Of a stretch of 55,819 nt of DNA, positions 7,801-14,524 are shown piece after piece. The stretch is from Sphingomonas sp. AOB5 (GTDB taxonomy: Bacteria > Pseudomonadota > Alphaproteobacteria > Sphingomonadales > Sphingomonadaceae): assembly GCF_029433115.1 (NCBI RefSeq), contig NZ_JARNTV010000025.1, forward strand, positions 1 through 55,819, given 5' to 3'. The translations under genes and the position numbers were made by a program. Position 1 is the stretch's first letter. Every line of letters begins with the position of its first letter. The notes below the pieces were generated by a model. It was not told where the DNA came from and did not search any database. It was given only the letters and a program-made list of their open reading frames with translations.

Positions 7801-9021
7801 TTCGAGAGCGGTTTCCGCCACGTTTCGGGCAAGCAGCGCGTAACCCTCGGAGATAAAGAATATATCGCGCCCAAGTGTCGGCGGTGCTTTGAGTTCGTTG
7901 CGAGCGAACAGACCTTCAACAAGGTCATGAACATCATGAAGTGATAGTTTGGCGAGCGAATACCTCGTACGACGATGCGCGAGCGCCATTTCCTCAGTAA
8001 GCCAGGGTTCCAGGTAGTCGGGTACCGCATCCTCGGTCGCACGCGCCGAAATGATGACGCAAACGCGTTCACCCAAAAGGCGTGGCAGAAAGCAACTTAT
8101 CTTTTCCGCTGCCTCATCGACGCCATCCAGCCACAGCACCAGTTCTACCCCGGGAGGGGCTGACCTGCTCAACAGGTCCACGAGCAAATCGAACGTGCCG
8201 GGTTCCGCCAGCGGCATACCATGTGTCTCGGCCAATTGCTGACTGAGATTAGCGTAGATGTTCGGCAAGGAGGTTGTAGGCTCTCCGGCCGCGAGCGCGC
8301 AGAAATGTTTTGCAATCCGGCGGTGTGATTTCGTTTCGGCCTGAGTACACCATTGAGCTGCAAGCGCGGACTTCCCAAAGCCCGGCGGCGCGGTGATGAC
8401 CATTAGGCCTCGCTCATCACCCGCCATGCGATCATTCACGAACTTGTCGATGGCGGCGAGATCGGAAGAGCGGCCGACAAAGAAATATGTCAGTCGGTTT
8501 GTGACGAGCGTAACGTTCTCTCGTGCAGCGGTCGCGAAGTGACTTTTCTGAGCATGAACCGGGCCGAAAATATCATGCGAGAGCGCATCAGGGCCCGACG
8601 CGAGCATTTTTGCTGTAAGCGTTCTTTTGTTCTTACCCGTGCCGCGCGATTTTTCGTGCGCCCACCGCAAATCAATTTTCCACCGTTGCAGCGCGGCTGT
8701 TTGCCCAAAGAGGGCGTCCTCAATACGGTCTGCTACATCCTGTGAAAGCGGCGGATTCGCCCCACCCATCCAATGCTTCAGATTCGTAGCTGCATCCTCG
8801 GGCGTGTGAGTTTTCCCTAAAATTCGGGAATAGAACTCCTTCAATGCCCATTTTCGTCCCGGCTTCGCCGTAGTTCCCCCTTTGCGAGTTCCCCAAATGC
8901 GCAGATGCCACCAAAGATGGTCCGCATAGGTGCCATTTCTCGGATAAGATGGCGGATTTTCTGAAAGATCCGATACGGTTGTCACTGCCTGTCGAAGCCC
9001 TTCAGATCGGCGCATCGCCAT
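4810..9021 (-). CDS. STAND P-loop NTPase with WD40-like repeat sensor domain
   Basis: 1403 residues. Residues ~30-110 form a small helical region (LKHWMGGANPPLSQDVADRI) reminiscent of a helix-turn-helix regulator. FVGR at 181-184 opens the NTPase; Walker A APPGFGKS is at 211-218 and Walker B LVLWLDGVDEA at about 294-304, with the STAND-type D-x-x-D. Residues ~400-660 look helical. From ~670 to the end there are about 16-17 units of ~41 residues with consensus G-x-x-EL-x-x-x-x-GFLSWS-D-x-TLRLW, i.e. degenerate WD40 propeller blades; one near 1195 is collapsed. No TIR, nuclease, protease or transmembrane effector is visible. STAND proteins with repeat sensors include Avs-type phage sensors and regulators; either role is inference. 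The start has no strong ribosome-binding site. Confidence 0.85.
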   Translation of the reverse strand: MAMRRSEGLRQAVTTVSDLSENPPSYPRNGTYADHLWWHLRIWGTRKGGTTAKPGRKWALKEFYSRILGKTHTPEDAATNLKHWMGGANPPLSQDVADRIEDALFGQTAALQRWKIDLRWAHEKSRGTGKNKRTLTAKMLASGPDALSHDIFGPVHAQKSHFATAARENVTLVTNRLTYFFVGRSSDLAAIDKFVNDRMAGDERGLMVITAPPGFGKSALAAQWCTQAETKSHRRIAKHFCALAAGEPTTSLPNIYANLSQQLAETHGMPLAEPGTFDLLVDLLSRSAPPGVELVLWLDGVDEAAEKISCFLPRLLGERVCVIISARATEDAVPDYLEPWLTEEMALAHRRTRYSLAKLSLHDVHDLVEGLFARNELKAPPTLGRDIFFISEGYALLARNVAETALEAVRAGEPIDLGVAPLSLTSYADRELRRLEALEEWPRLHALFALLAIAREAVSIDDLPFLVGERFFLAAFPRQLARWLSIVASPRRERPTLLSFAHPLLREMFSRALGYQIQEASARTCQFAATLPPAQWPVYALRHLPTHLLDAGDPRKAAELLADQTFIAARFHDLGAQRAPALMKSDWMKWLASGAIADSQEALRHHQFWIYYGVRLVGEGSQNSWQQLMCDVGLVDLSAPSRLHAPLPFLQPFFIAVCAHSYISRVQALKCEPGFISWNHKGTVKIWSRLGVERAAFHSGSGMSEVVELAHGAGFVSWGPNNWVDLWGPNGEDHGSWQSHDGEIKGVIALESGGFVFWAEGGSLQLAISTESRPQMLQDASGGCVGAIQLTGTAGFLSWSRDKTIRFWKSNGELDHLLLASEGGGRVLLPLSDGPAFLALSGNGQAFCLWNSDGKRQAEFAGHEGGTQSVVQLDDGYCFLSWGRDEKLRLWSRDGRELAEMQSDSPIYGALELKDQRGFLSWGEHDTLLRWSRDGARLPELRGHRTPVRGALELPDNVGILSWDGFGKARHWDLVHGTASVPNQCLDSVSSAFTTDDGQHVVTRDWGSFQIWRAPNIGLVPSDREASISGMVRLANERGFLTWDDEGSLGLWNALGEQVALWEGHLDRIVGVVEVATTGQFLSWSHDRTLRLWDGADQLKAELVGHTDRVNGALELSGGRGFISWSDDRTLRLWSSTGEQQLKFVGHHGDVGGGREVKTADRYFSWGENTGPLLTGRELRDRSGFMSWADDYTVRLWSAEGQELAMMAHREPVNGAIALANGSGFLSWADEGELRLWDKWGRLSKIMVGHRDDVRGARQLRDAKGFMSWSKDASVKIWDPSGEHQRTLYWGDHTSVRDARELRDSQGIISWTGSGLIRLWGPMGDLVFTLDHRGGVRGVIELSSSGFLSWGLGALRRWNWSGDLLNVWLSPANHIHAVEPCSHPDHFMVAFGSSVGRVYLPAI

Positions 9022-9054
9022 GTAGATAATTGTGACAGTTTCGGGAAGATTGCT

Positions 9055-9085
9055 GGTCGGCGTCTAAAATTTCTAGACACCGGCC
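9055..9085. promoter_or_regulatory. 31-bp imperfect palindrome in the divergent promoter region
   Basis: GGTCGGCGTCTA (9055-9066), AAATTTC, TAGACACCGGCC (9074-9085): the two 12-bp arms match at 10 of 12 positions. It lies between the divergent STAND gene (start 9021) and the small gene at 9128, the expected place for an operator. Autoregulation by the STAND protein's N-terminal region is a guess. Confidence 0.5.
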
Positions 9086-9127
9086 GAGCAATATGAGGAA
9101 ATATGTGAGAACCAACTAGATGGATGC

Positions 9128-9436
9128 ATGACGCGTAGTGGTGAGATATGGGTTTCTTCGAAAATTGCTGAGCTAGCAAGCAGATGTGGCATTAGTCCCA
9201 CTATCGCAGATTTCTCGCTAACGCTCTTCTCGCCGGAAGACAGCTGCGATTACCATTATGTCCTAGCGGCTAATGATGGCGTCGCAGAGGCCCTTGAAGA
9301 TCAGGAAAAAGTTCAAAAGGTTTGGTCATTGCTGGGTATGGAAGACAGTGGCCATCGCCGTTTCGACACGCTGCGTGAGGTTGAAGAGGCCGTCGATCAT
9401 GCTTTGTCGCTTGCTCCCCGCGCACGCGCACGCTGA
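9128..9436 (+). CDS. Hypothetical protein, 102 residues
   Basis: An acidic soluble protein without recognised family, divergent from the STAND gene. The composition (balanced, with LEDQEKVQKVWSLLGMED and a C-terminal helix EVEEAVDHALSL) looks like real protein rather than antisense shadow, and no other gene covers this stretch. The upstream region has no obvious ribosome-binding site, so the start is uncertain. Because it shares the palindromic promoter region with the STAND gene, it may be functionally linked to it (inference). Confidence 0.45.
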   Translation: MTRSGEIWVSSKIAELASRCGISPTIADFSLTLFSPEDSCDYHYVLAANDGVAEALEDQEKVQKVWSLLGMEDSGHRRFDTLREVEEAVDHALSLAPRARAR

Positions 9437-9581
9437 CAAAGAGTATAGCGCGGGATTTGCATAAGCATTTGATATAGTGGTATTTCCTTTTCTTTACTTT
9501 TCATTCCCTCGTATCGTTTCTGCCAACCCTGCACCTTCATCTCACCGCTCAGCAAGGCTGCTGACGGAAGGAGGTGAGAAC

Positions 9582-9731
9582 ATGACGGACGAAAAGCAAA
9601 AGGACCCCGACGACATCGGCAAGCAGGTCGTGAAGACCGCGCTCGGCGTGGCTGCGGGCACACTCCTCGGCAAGTTCATTGCCGGATTGGTGCGTGCTGT
9701 CACGGCGTGCAGCAAGGGCGGCGGCTCCTAG
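9582..9731 (+). CDS. 49-residue protein with a glycine/alanine-rich hydrophobic segment
   Basis: The start at 9582 is set by a very strong ribosome-binding site (GGAGGTGA, 4-10 nt upstream); a longer upstream reading is possible but lacks one. A charged N-terminus (MTDEKQKDPDD) is followed by a moderately hydrophobic segment (TALGVAAGTLLGKFIAGLVRAV) that could be amphipathic or membrane-associated. No family recognised. It is the first of a run of plus-strand small genes leading into the mobilization ATPase gene at 10598. Confidence 0.6.
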   Translation: MTDEKQKDPDDIGKQVVKTALGVAAGTLLGKFIAGLVRAVTACSKGGGS

Positions 9732-9834
9732 CCCTGAATAACTAACTCAAACCTATCGACCCAAGAGGCGCGCGGGTTTCCCGCGCGAGGGAAACCTGCG
9801 CGCCTTTCAGTGCCACTCTCTAGGAGTACGAATC

Positions 9835-10071
9835 ATGTTTTTCGGCAAATGTCCCGGCTGCGGCAGCAGCAACATCACCTCGGCGGAGCCGAGCACCTAC
9901 ACTGCGAAGCATTCGTGGAACCAATGGCTGCAGCAGCAGGCGGCTGCGGGCCATCCGCACCCCGGCATCAAAGCGGCGGTCCTCGCCACTGGCGCGATCT
10001 ACGAGGTGTATAAGCGCCTGCCCGGCGGCGGGAAGAAGCAGTGTCGCGACTGCGGGCACGTCTTCAGCTGA
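9835..10071 (+). CDS. Zinc-ribbon small protein (first of a pair)
   Basis: 78 residues. Two Cys pairs frame the protein: CPGCG at residues 6-10 and CRDCGHVF at the end, a zinc-ribbon arrangement with a long helical and hydrophobic insert (KAAVLATGAIYEVYKRL) between the knuckles. AGGAGT precedes the ATG by about 7 nt. The gene at 10171 has the same plan, so the two look like diverged duplicates. No catalytic residues are visible; it may bind nucleic acid or a partner protein. Position just upstream of the coupling-type ATPase gene suggests an accessory of the mobile element. Confidence 0.65.
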   Translation: MFFGKCPGCGSSNITSAEPSTYTAKHSWNQWLQQQAAAGHPHPGIKAAVLATGAIYEVYKRLPGGGKKQCRDCGHVFS

Positions 10072-10170
10072 CATGCCGAGGGCGGCGCTAGTCGCTCATT
10101 TCAACCATCGTGAACCTCGGGCGCGGGCGACCGCGAAGGGTTTCCTGCGCCCATTTTCTGGAGAACGGCG

Positions 10171-10386
10171 ATGTGCTGTCCGTCCTGCTCATCCGAGAAT
10201 TTTGTTTCGAACTGGCTGGAAGAAGCGCCGTTCGCGGCGGCGGCGCAGTATGCGCCGCAGCTGCGGCGCTATGGCGACAACGCGGTGGCGGTCGGGGTGC
10301 TGGGCGCGCTGGGCCTGGTGCGACTGACAAACTCAATCCGGCCGCGCTGGCGGTGCCTCGAATGCGGGGCGCGCTTCGATGACTAG
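10171..10386 (+). CDS. Zinc-ribbon small protein (second of a pair)
   Basis: 71 residues with CPSC at positions 3-6 and CLECGARF near the C-terminus, separated by an alanine-rich helical stretch and a hydrophobic segment (AVGVLGALGLV). Architecture matches the 9835 gene, with knuckles at both termini. GGAGA lies about 6 nt before the ATG. The end overlaps the next start by 8 nt, so translation is probably coupled. Function unknown. Confidence 0.6.
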   Translation: MCCPSCSSENFVSNWLEEAPFAAAAQYAPQLRRYGDNAVAVGVLGALGLVRLTNSIRPRWRCLECGARFDD

Positions 10387-10588
10387 CATCACGGAGACCT
10401 TTCTGCGCGGCTTCGGCGTGGCGCTGGCGGATGCTCGGCAGCGCGTTCTCGAGGAAGGCTGGTTCGGCAAGATCGTCTCGCCACGCGCGCAGACCATCAC
10501 GCTCGGCTCGCAGGCGGGAGAGAAAACTCCCGGCGAGCATCTCGGCTGGGCGCATCCGACGGAGCCGGAGCGCGGCATCGACCGATAG
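10379..10588 (+). CDS. Hypothetical protein, 69 residues
   Basis: A small soluble protein (MTSITETFLRGFGVALADAR...) that overlaps the 3' end of the second zinc-ribbon gene by 8 nt and ends 9 bp before the ATPase gene, which has its own AGGAGG site. Compact operon spacing is the main argument that it is real. No family recognised; the C-terminal third is polar and probably disordered. Confidence 0.5.
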   Translation: MTSITETFLRGFGVALADARQRVLEEGWFGKIVSPRAQTITLGSQAGEKTPGEHLGWAHPTEPERGIDR

Positions 10589-10597
10589 GAGGCCACC

Positions 10598-12190
10598 ATG
10601 GCAATGCATCAAGGTATGTTGGATGCAGCGCTGCTGCATCTCACGCCACAAGATTGCTGGGACGTGCGTACCGCACTTACCCACACGCTGGTGTTCGGGA
10701 CCACTGGGTCCGGCAAGACCAGCGGAACCATCAAGTCTGGCACAAAGTCACTTTTATATCAATGGTTTGGTGTGCTCTTCTGCGTCGCCAAACCGGAAGA
10801 TGCGGAAGCAATCATTGGCTGGTGCCGCGAGACGGGCCGTCTCGGTTCGCTGCTCGATTGGAACGGCCGCAACGGCGGTTACAACTTCCTAGCGCACGAG
10901 CTGGCACGCAGCGGGAATATCAACAACGTCATCGACGTGCTGATGGCAGTGCTAGAGATGATCCGCAGTTCCAGCCCGTCGCCGGGGCGCGCCAGCGAGC
11001 AGTTCTGGACGGACTCGGTGCAGCAGCAGCTTCGGGCGACGATACCCGTCATCTATGCCGCGACCGGCAGCGTGCGGATCACGGATATACTCGCCTTCAT
11101 CCGCAGTGCGCCTAGCTCGCCGGAGCAGATGCAAGATCCGGCATGGCAGCACGAAGCGGCGTTCTTCCGCTTCTTCCATGCCGCTGCCCAGCGGCTGGCG
11201 GCGGGGCCGGTGCCGGTGCCGGGCTTCGATGATGCGGCGGCGGAGCGTTGCATGAACTATTGGCGGCTAGATGCGGCTAGGCTGGACCCAAAGACTGCTT
11301 CGAATATCCGCATCAGCGTCACCACCGCGCTGTCTCGGTTTGAAGGAGGCTGGTTGAAGGACGCCTTTTGCGGCGAGACGACACTGTGCCCTGAATTGCT
11401 GCTGTCGGGCGCGATCATCCTCATGAACTTTCCGGTGCAGACGGACGGCGAGGACGCGGCCATCGCGGCCAAGCTGTTCAAGTTCATGACGCAGCGGGTG
11501 CTGCTGGCACGCAATGGCATGGCGCCGCACCTGCGCGAGCGGCCGGTGGCGATCGTCGCCGACGAAGCGCAGAACTTCCTGCACCACGATGCCGAGTTCA
11601 TGGCGCAATGCCGCTCGTCGCGCGTGGCAGTACTGATGGCGACGCAGAGCCTACCGACGCTGTACGCCAAGATCGGCGGGGATCACCCGCATGATCGCGC
11701 CCATCATCTTGCCAGCCAGTTCGGCACCGTGGTGCTGCATTCGTCGGCGTGCGCCGAGACTAACGAATGGATGAGCCGCAAGATCGGCAAGGCGGTGCAT
11801 CGCCGGGCGTCGTTCAACGAGAGCGAGGGCACCAACACCAGTATCGGCATGAACATGGGCGAAGGCACCAACTGGGGCCATAATCGCAGTTCGAGCAGCG
11901 GCTATTCAAGCTCGCCCCAAGGCGGCTCCTACAACGGCTCGACCGGGTATGGCTCGTCCGACGGCGGCAACGATAACTGGGGCCGCAACCGGGGGACCGG
12001 CAGCAATCACGGCACGAGCCGGGGCTACAGCGAGACCGTCGACGACATGGTGCCTGCCGGGTTCTTCGCATGGGGACTCAAGACGGGCGGACCGGCGCAC
12101 GGCAATCGGGTCTCGGCATTGTGGTTCCAGGCCGGAAGGCGTTTCGCCGCATCGGGCGAGAACTTCCTGGTGGTGGAGTTCCAGCAATGA
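10598..12190 (+). CDS. VirD4/TraD-like P-loop ATPase (type IV coupling protein-like)
   Basis: 530 residues. Walker A GTTGSGKT at 34-41 and a Walker B-like VAIVADEAQNFL in the second half, as in the TraG/TraD/VirD4 and FtsK-like ATPases; the DEAQ box is typical of the TraM-recognition half of coupling proteins. There are no N-terminal transmembrane helices, unlike classical VirD4, so membrane attachment may come from the small membrane protein encoded next (12187). Residues ~400-480 are a long Gly/Ser/Asn-rich low-complexity stretch. Start fixed by AGGAGG, 5 nt upstream. The expected role is delivery of the relaxase-bound DNA strand to a helper secretion channel. Confidence 0.75.
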   Translation: MAMHQGMLDAALLHLTPQDCWDVRTALTHTLVFGTTGSGKTSGTIKSGTKSLLYQWFGVLFCVAKPEDAEAIIGWCRETGRLGSLLDWNGRNGGYNFLAHELARSGNINNVIDVLMAVLEMIRSSSPSPGRASEQFWTDSVQQQLRATIPVIYAATGSVRITDILAFIRSAPSSPEQMQDPAWQHEAAFFRFFHAAAQRLAAGPVPVPGFDDAAAERCMNYWRLDAARLDPKTASNIRISVTTALSRFEGGWLKDAFCGETTLCPELLLSGAIILMNFPVQTDGEDAAIAAKLFKFMTQRVLLARNGMAPHLRERPVAIVADEAQNFLHHDAEFMAQCRSSRVAVLMATQSLPTLYAKIGGDHPHDRAHHLASQFGTVVLHSSACAETNEWMSRKIGKAVHRRASFNESEGTNTSIGMNMGEGTNWGHNRSSSSGYSSSPQGGSYNGSTGYGSSDGGNDNWGRNRGTGSNHGTSRGYSETVDDMVPAGFFAWGLKTGGPAHGNRVSALWFQAGRRFAASGENFLVVEFQQ

Positions 12191-12726
12191 GGGAGCCTAC
12201 CGCCACGACGAAGCTGCTCGGGCACCCGCTGGTGGCCGGAGCGCTGACGCTCGGTTGCTTCGGCATGCTCGCCGGATGCTGGCAGAGCGACACCAACCTG
12301 CTGCTGCCGGGGCTGCTCGCCTTTGCGATCATGACCAAGACCGGCACTGCGGTGAAGGCGCGATCATCGTACCTTGCGTGGAAACGCGCGTGGGACGGCA
12401 TGGCGGATCGGCCGGTGCGGCGACCGCAAGCGGACCTGCGCAAGGCGCTGGGTATCGTGGGGATGGTCGCGCTCACGGCCTATGGCGTCGCCAATCCGGA
12501 CTCAGTGTCGACGCGCCTTGGCATCGTGCTGGTGGCGTTCGCCTTGCTGCTGATCGCCCTCCGGGCGCTCGGGAATAAGCTACGCCAGCCCCAGGCATCG
12601 ACGAAGCGTGCGACCAAAACGGATGTCGTGACGCTCTGCGCTGCCCGGCCGCTCATGCCGGTGCCGACCCTCAACGATGCCTATCGCGCGCTGCCGGATC
12701 ATTGCTGGCAGGTCATGGGTCGATGA
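12187..12726 (+). CDS. Small inner-membrane protein of the mobilization operon
   Basis: 179 residues with about four hydrophobic segments in two hairpins: LVAGALTLGCFGMLAG and LLLPGLLAFAIMTK near the N-terminus, then ALGIVGMVALTAYGVA and LGIVLVAFALLLIALRAL. The ATG overlaps the ATPase stop (ATGA), so it is translationally coupled to that gene. Since the ATPase lacks membrane helices, this protein may be its membrane anchor, comparable to a split coupling protein; that is inference from context. No named family recognised. Confidence 0.6.
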   Translation: MREPTATTKLLGHPLVAGALTLGCFGMLAGCWQSDTNLLLPGLLAFAIMTKTGTAVKARSSYLAWKRAWDGMADRPVRRPQADLRKALGIVGMVALTAYGVANPDSVSTRLGIVLVAFALLLIALRALGNKLRQPQASTKRATKTDVVTLCAARPLMPVPTLNDAYRALPDHCWQVMGR

Positions 12727-13038
12727 TGTCCCGGCCGAAGCACAACCCTGAATTGCGCCCACGATGGGCCTGCCGGGTGCCCGGCATCAGCGCCTGCGCC
12801 ACTCCGAAATTGCCCTGTGGAAACAGTCTGTTTCAACGGCGCATTAGGGGATCGTTAACCACGTTCGTGACGATATTGAGGTCCAAAAGCCTCCCGCCGG
12901 GGTTCACGTTGACTGCAACTTATGCGGGCAACGTAGCAGTGAACTATTCCGCGGAATTCTTCTTTTGGACCTCACCCGGCCCGCAGAGGCCGGGGACAAT
13001 ATTCTTGGCACGCCACGGCAACCACCACGGAGGGGGCA
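12727..13038. other. Candidate oriT / mobilization regulatory region
   Basis: 312 bp without a gene, directly upstream of the relaxase and rich in dyads. These are GCCGGG-TG-CCCGGC (12772-12785), GAAACA-GTC-TGTTTC (12820-12834), a perfect 11-bp inverted pair AGGTCCAAAAG / CTTTTGGACCT (12879-12889 and 12962-12972), and the palindrome ATTCCGCGGAAT (12946-12957). The GAAACA hairpin is followed by AACGGCGCATTAGGGG; a hairpin followed by a GGCGCA-like stretch recalls MobQ oriT layouts, but the nick site cannot be fixed by eye. Confidence 0.5.
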
Positions 13039-14010
13039 GTGGCACAGTTTAGCATGAACGTGAAACAGATACGCCGCTCGGCCGGGCAAAGCCCGGTGGC
13101 GGCGGCGGCCTATCGGGCGGCGGAGCGCCTGCACGATGCGCGGCAGGACATCACCCATGATTACACCCGCAAAGGCGGCGTGGTGCACAAGGAAATCCTC
13201 GTGCCGGACAATGCCCCTGGCTGGGCGCGCAAGCTCAGCCGGGAATCGCTGTGGAACATGGTCGATGCGCGCGAGCGTCGGAAGGACGCCCAGGTCGCGC
13301 GCGAGATCCGTATCATGCTGCCGCGCGAGCTCGATCCGGCAACCCGGATCTCGCTCGCGCGTGCGTTCGTCAAACGGGAGTTTGTCGATCGGGGCATGAT
13401 CGCCGACCTCGCGATTCATTGCCCCAAGGCAGCGGATGGCAAGGACCAGCCGCACGCCCATGTCCTTCTGACGATGCGCGAGCTGACCGAAGAAGGCTTC
13501 GGGCAGAAATCGCGCCATGACTGGGTGCCGGACCCGACGGGCCGCACCCACCCGGACGGCAGGCCGGTCATGGTCGAATCCAACGCGCAGAGCTGGAACA
13601 GTGCCGCATTCTATGGCCGCATCCGCGAGGCGTGGGAGCATACCGCCAACGACGCGCTCGCACGCGCCGGATCGGACCAGCGGATCGACCGGCGCTCGTA
13701 TCTCGAGCGCGGTCTTTCGCGGCTGCCCGAGCCGTATCTCGGCCTCGCGATCCATTTGAAGGAACTGCACGGGATCATGCGCGAGCGCTTCGGGCAGTTC
13801 CAGGTGGCGCGGCATTACCGCGCCGTCGAAGAACGGGCCAAGGCCGCGCTGGCCAAGCTCGGGCAAGGCCAGGTCTCGGTGGCCGAGACGATGCGCACGG
13901 CGCGACGCTACTTCGACTGGATCGAACGTCAGGCGGACGCGCTGGCCCCTGCGCGCGATGGACCGGAACCCGCGTCGCCCGGTTCCCCAACGCCGGAATG
14001 GGAGCGCTGA
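13039..14010 (+). CDS. mobA: MobQ-family relaxase (MobA/MobL)
   Basis: 323 residues from a GTG start with GGAGG 5 nt upstream. With this start, the AAAAYRA motif places the tyrosine at residue 25, the same position as the catalytic Tyr25 of RSF1010 MobA. The metal-binding histidines are visible as AIH (127) and QPHAH (139, 141). The protein nicks oriT and stays covalently linked to the transferred strand. It ends after the relaxase domain plus a helical tail (residues ~230-300); there is no helicase or primase extension. The candidate oriT lies immediately upstream. Confidence 0.85.
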   Translation: MAQFSMNVKQIRRSAGQSPVAAAAYRAAERLHDARQDITHDYTRKGGVVHKEILVPDNAPGWARKLSRESLWNMVDARERRKDAQVAREIRIMLPRELDPATRISLARAFVKREFVDRGMIADLAIHCPKAADGKDQPHAHVLLTMRELTEEGFGQKSRHDWVPDPTGRTHPDGRPVMVESNAQSWNSAAFYGRIREAWEHTANDALARAGSDQRIDRRSYLERGLSRLPEPYLGLAIHLKELHGIMRERFGQFQVARHYRAVEERAKAALAKLGQGQVSVAETMRTARRYFDWIERQADALAPARDGPEPASPGSPTPEWER

Positions 14011-14011
14011 T

Positions 14012-14524
14012 ATGAGCAGCCATAACAAACCGTGGGAACCCGATCCGCGCAGCATGGGCAACTGGCGGGCGATGTTTGAAGGCCCGCGCGGAACCGGACC
14101 GAAACCCGCCGTACAGCAGGCGGAGCCGCCGGTAGAGGACGAGGCGGACGCCGACGATCTTGCCACCTACAAGCCCTGGCTACTGCAACGCGGGCGTTCG
14201 CGCTCTACGATGATGCTCGACCTCCGGCGCTACGATCCCCGCTCCGGTTTCTGGCAAGGCTGGGCGATGCCCTACGCAAGCCTCCAAGCAATCGAGTATG
14301 TCGGTGACGGGATGCTGTCGCTGGATTTCGGTTCACGGATATTTATGGTGGAGGGTGATGGCCTCGATGAACTGTTGAGACCGTTGCAGCAAGGACTCGT
14401 GCTCGCATTGCATGAATACAACCGCACGGTCTGGCCCGAGCGCCCTGCGGGCGCGTGTATCGCAACCATTCGGCGGTTGGGCACGCCAGATGGTGAACCG
14501 GTCGCTGCGCCGGGAGGCACATGA
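14012..14524 (+). CDS. Relaxase-linked hypothetical protein
   Basis: 170 residues starting 1 nt after the relaxase stop (TGATATG), so almost certainly co-transcribed. The N-terminal third is polar and Pro-rich (WEPDPRSMGNW, then an acidic stretch EDEADADD); residues ~65-150 look like a compact alpha/beta domain (MMLDLRRYDPRSGFWQGW ... LSLDFGSRIFMVEGDGLDEL). No family recognised. Its last ~180 bp are overlapped antisense by the second integrase gene, so one of the two 3' ends may be rearranged. Confidence 0.6.
   Translation: MSSHNKPWEPDPRSMGNWRAMFEGPRGTGPKPAVQQAEPPVEDEADADDLATYKPWLLQRGRSRSTMMLDLRRYDPRSGFWQGWAMPYASLQAIEYVGDGMLSLDFGSRIFMVEGDGLDELLRPLQQGLVLALHEYNRTVWPERPAGACIATIRRLGTPDGEPVAAPGGT

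Noticed and set aside
9462..9475. A third copy of the end motif (TAAGCATTTGATAT) that could mark a junction of two nested elements
   Set aside because: It lacks the companion 19-bp motif and the 21-bp repeat, and the sequence around it has no integrase; likely a chance AT-rich match.
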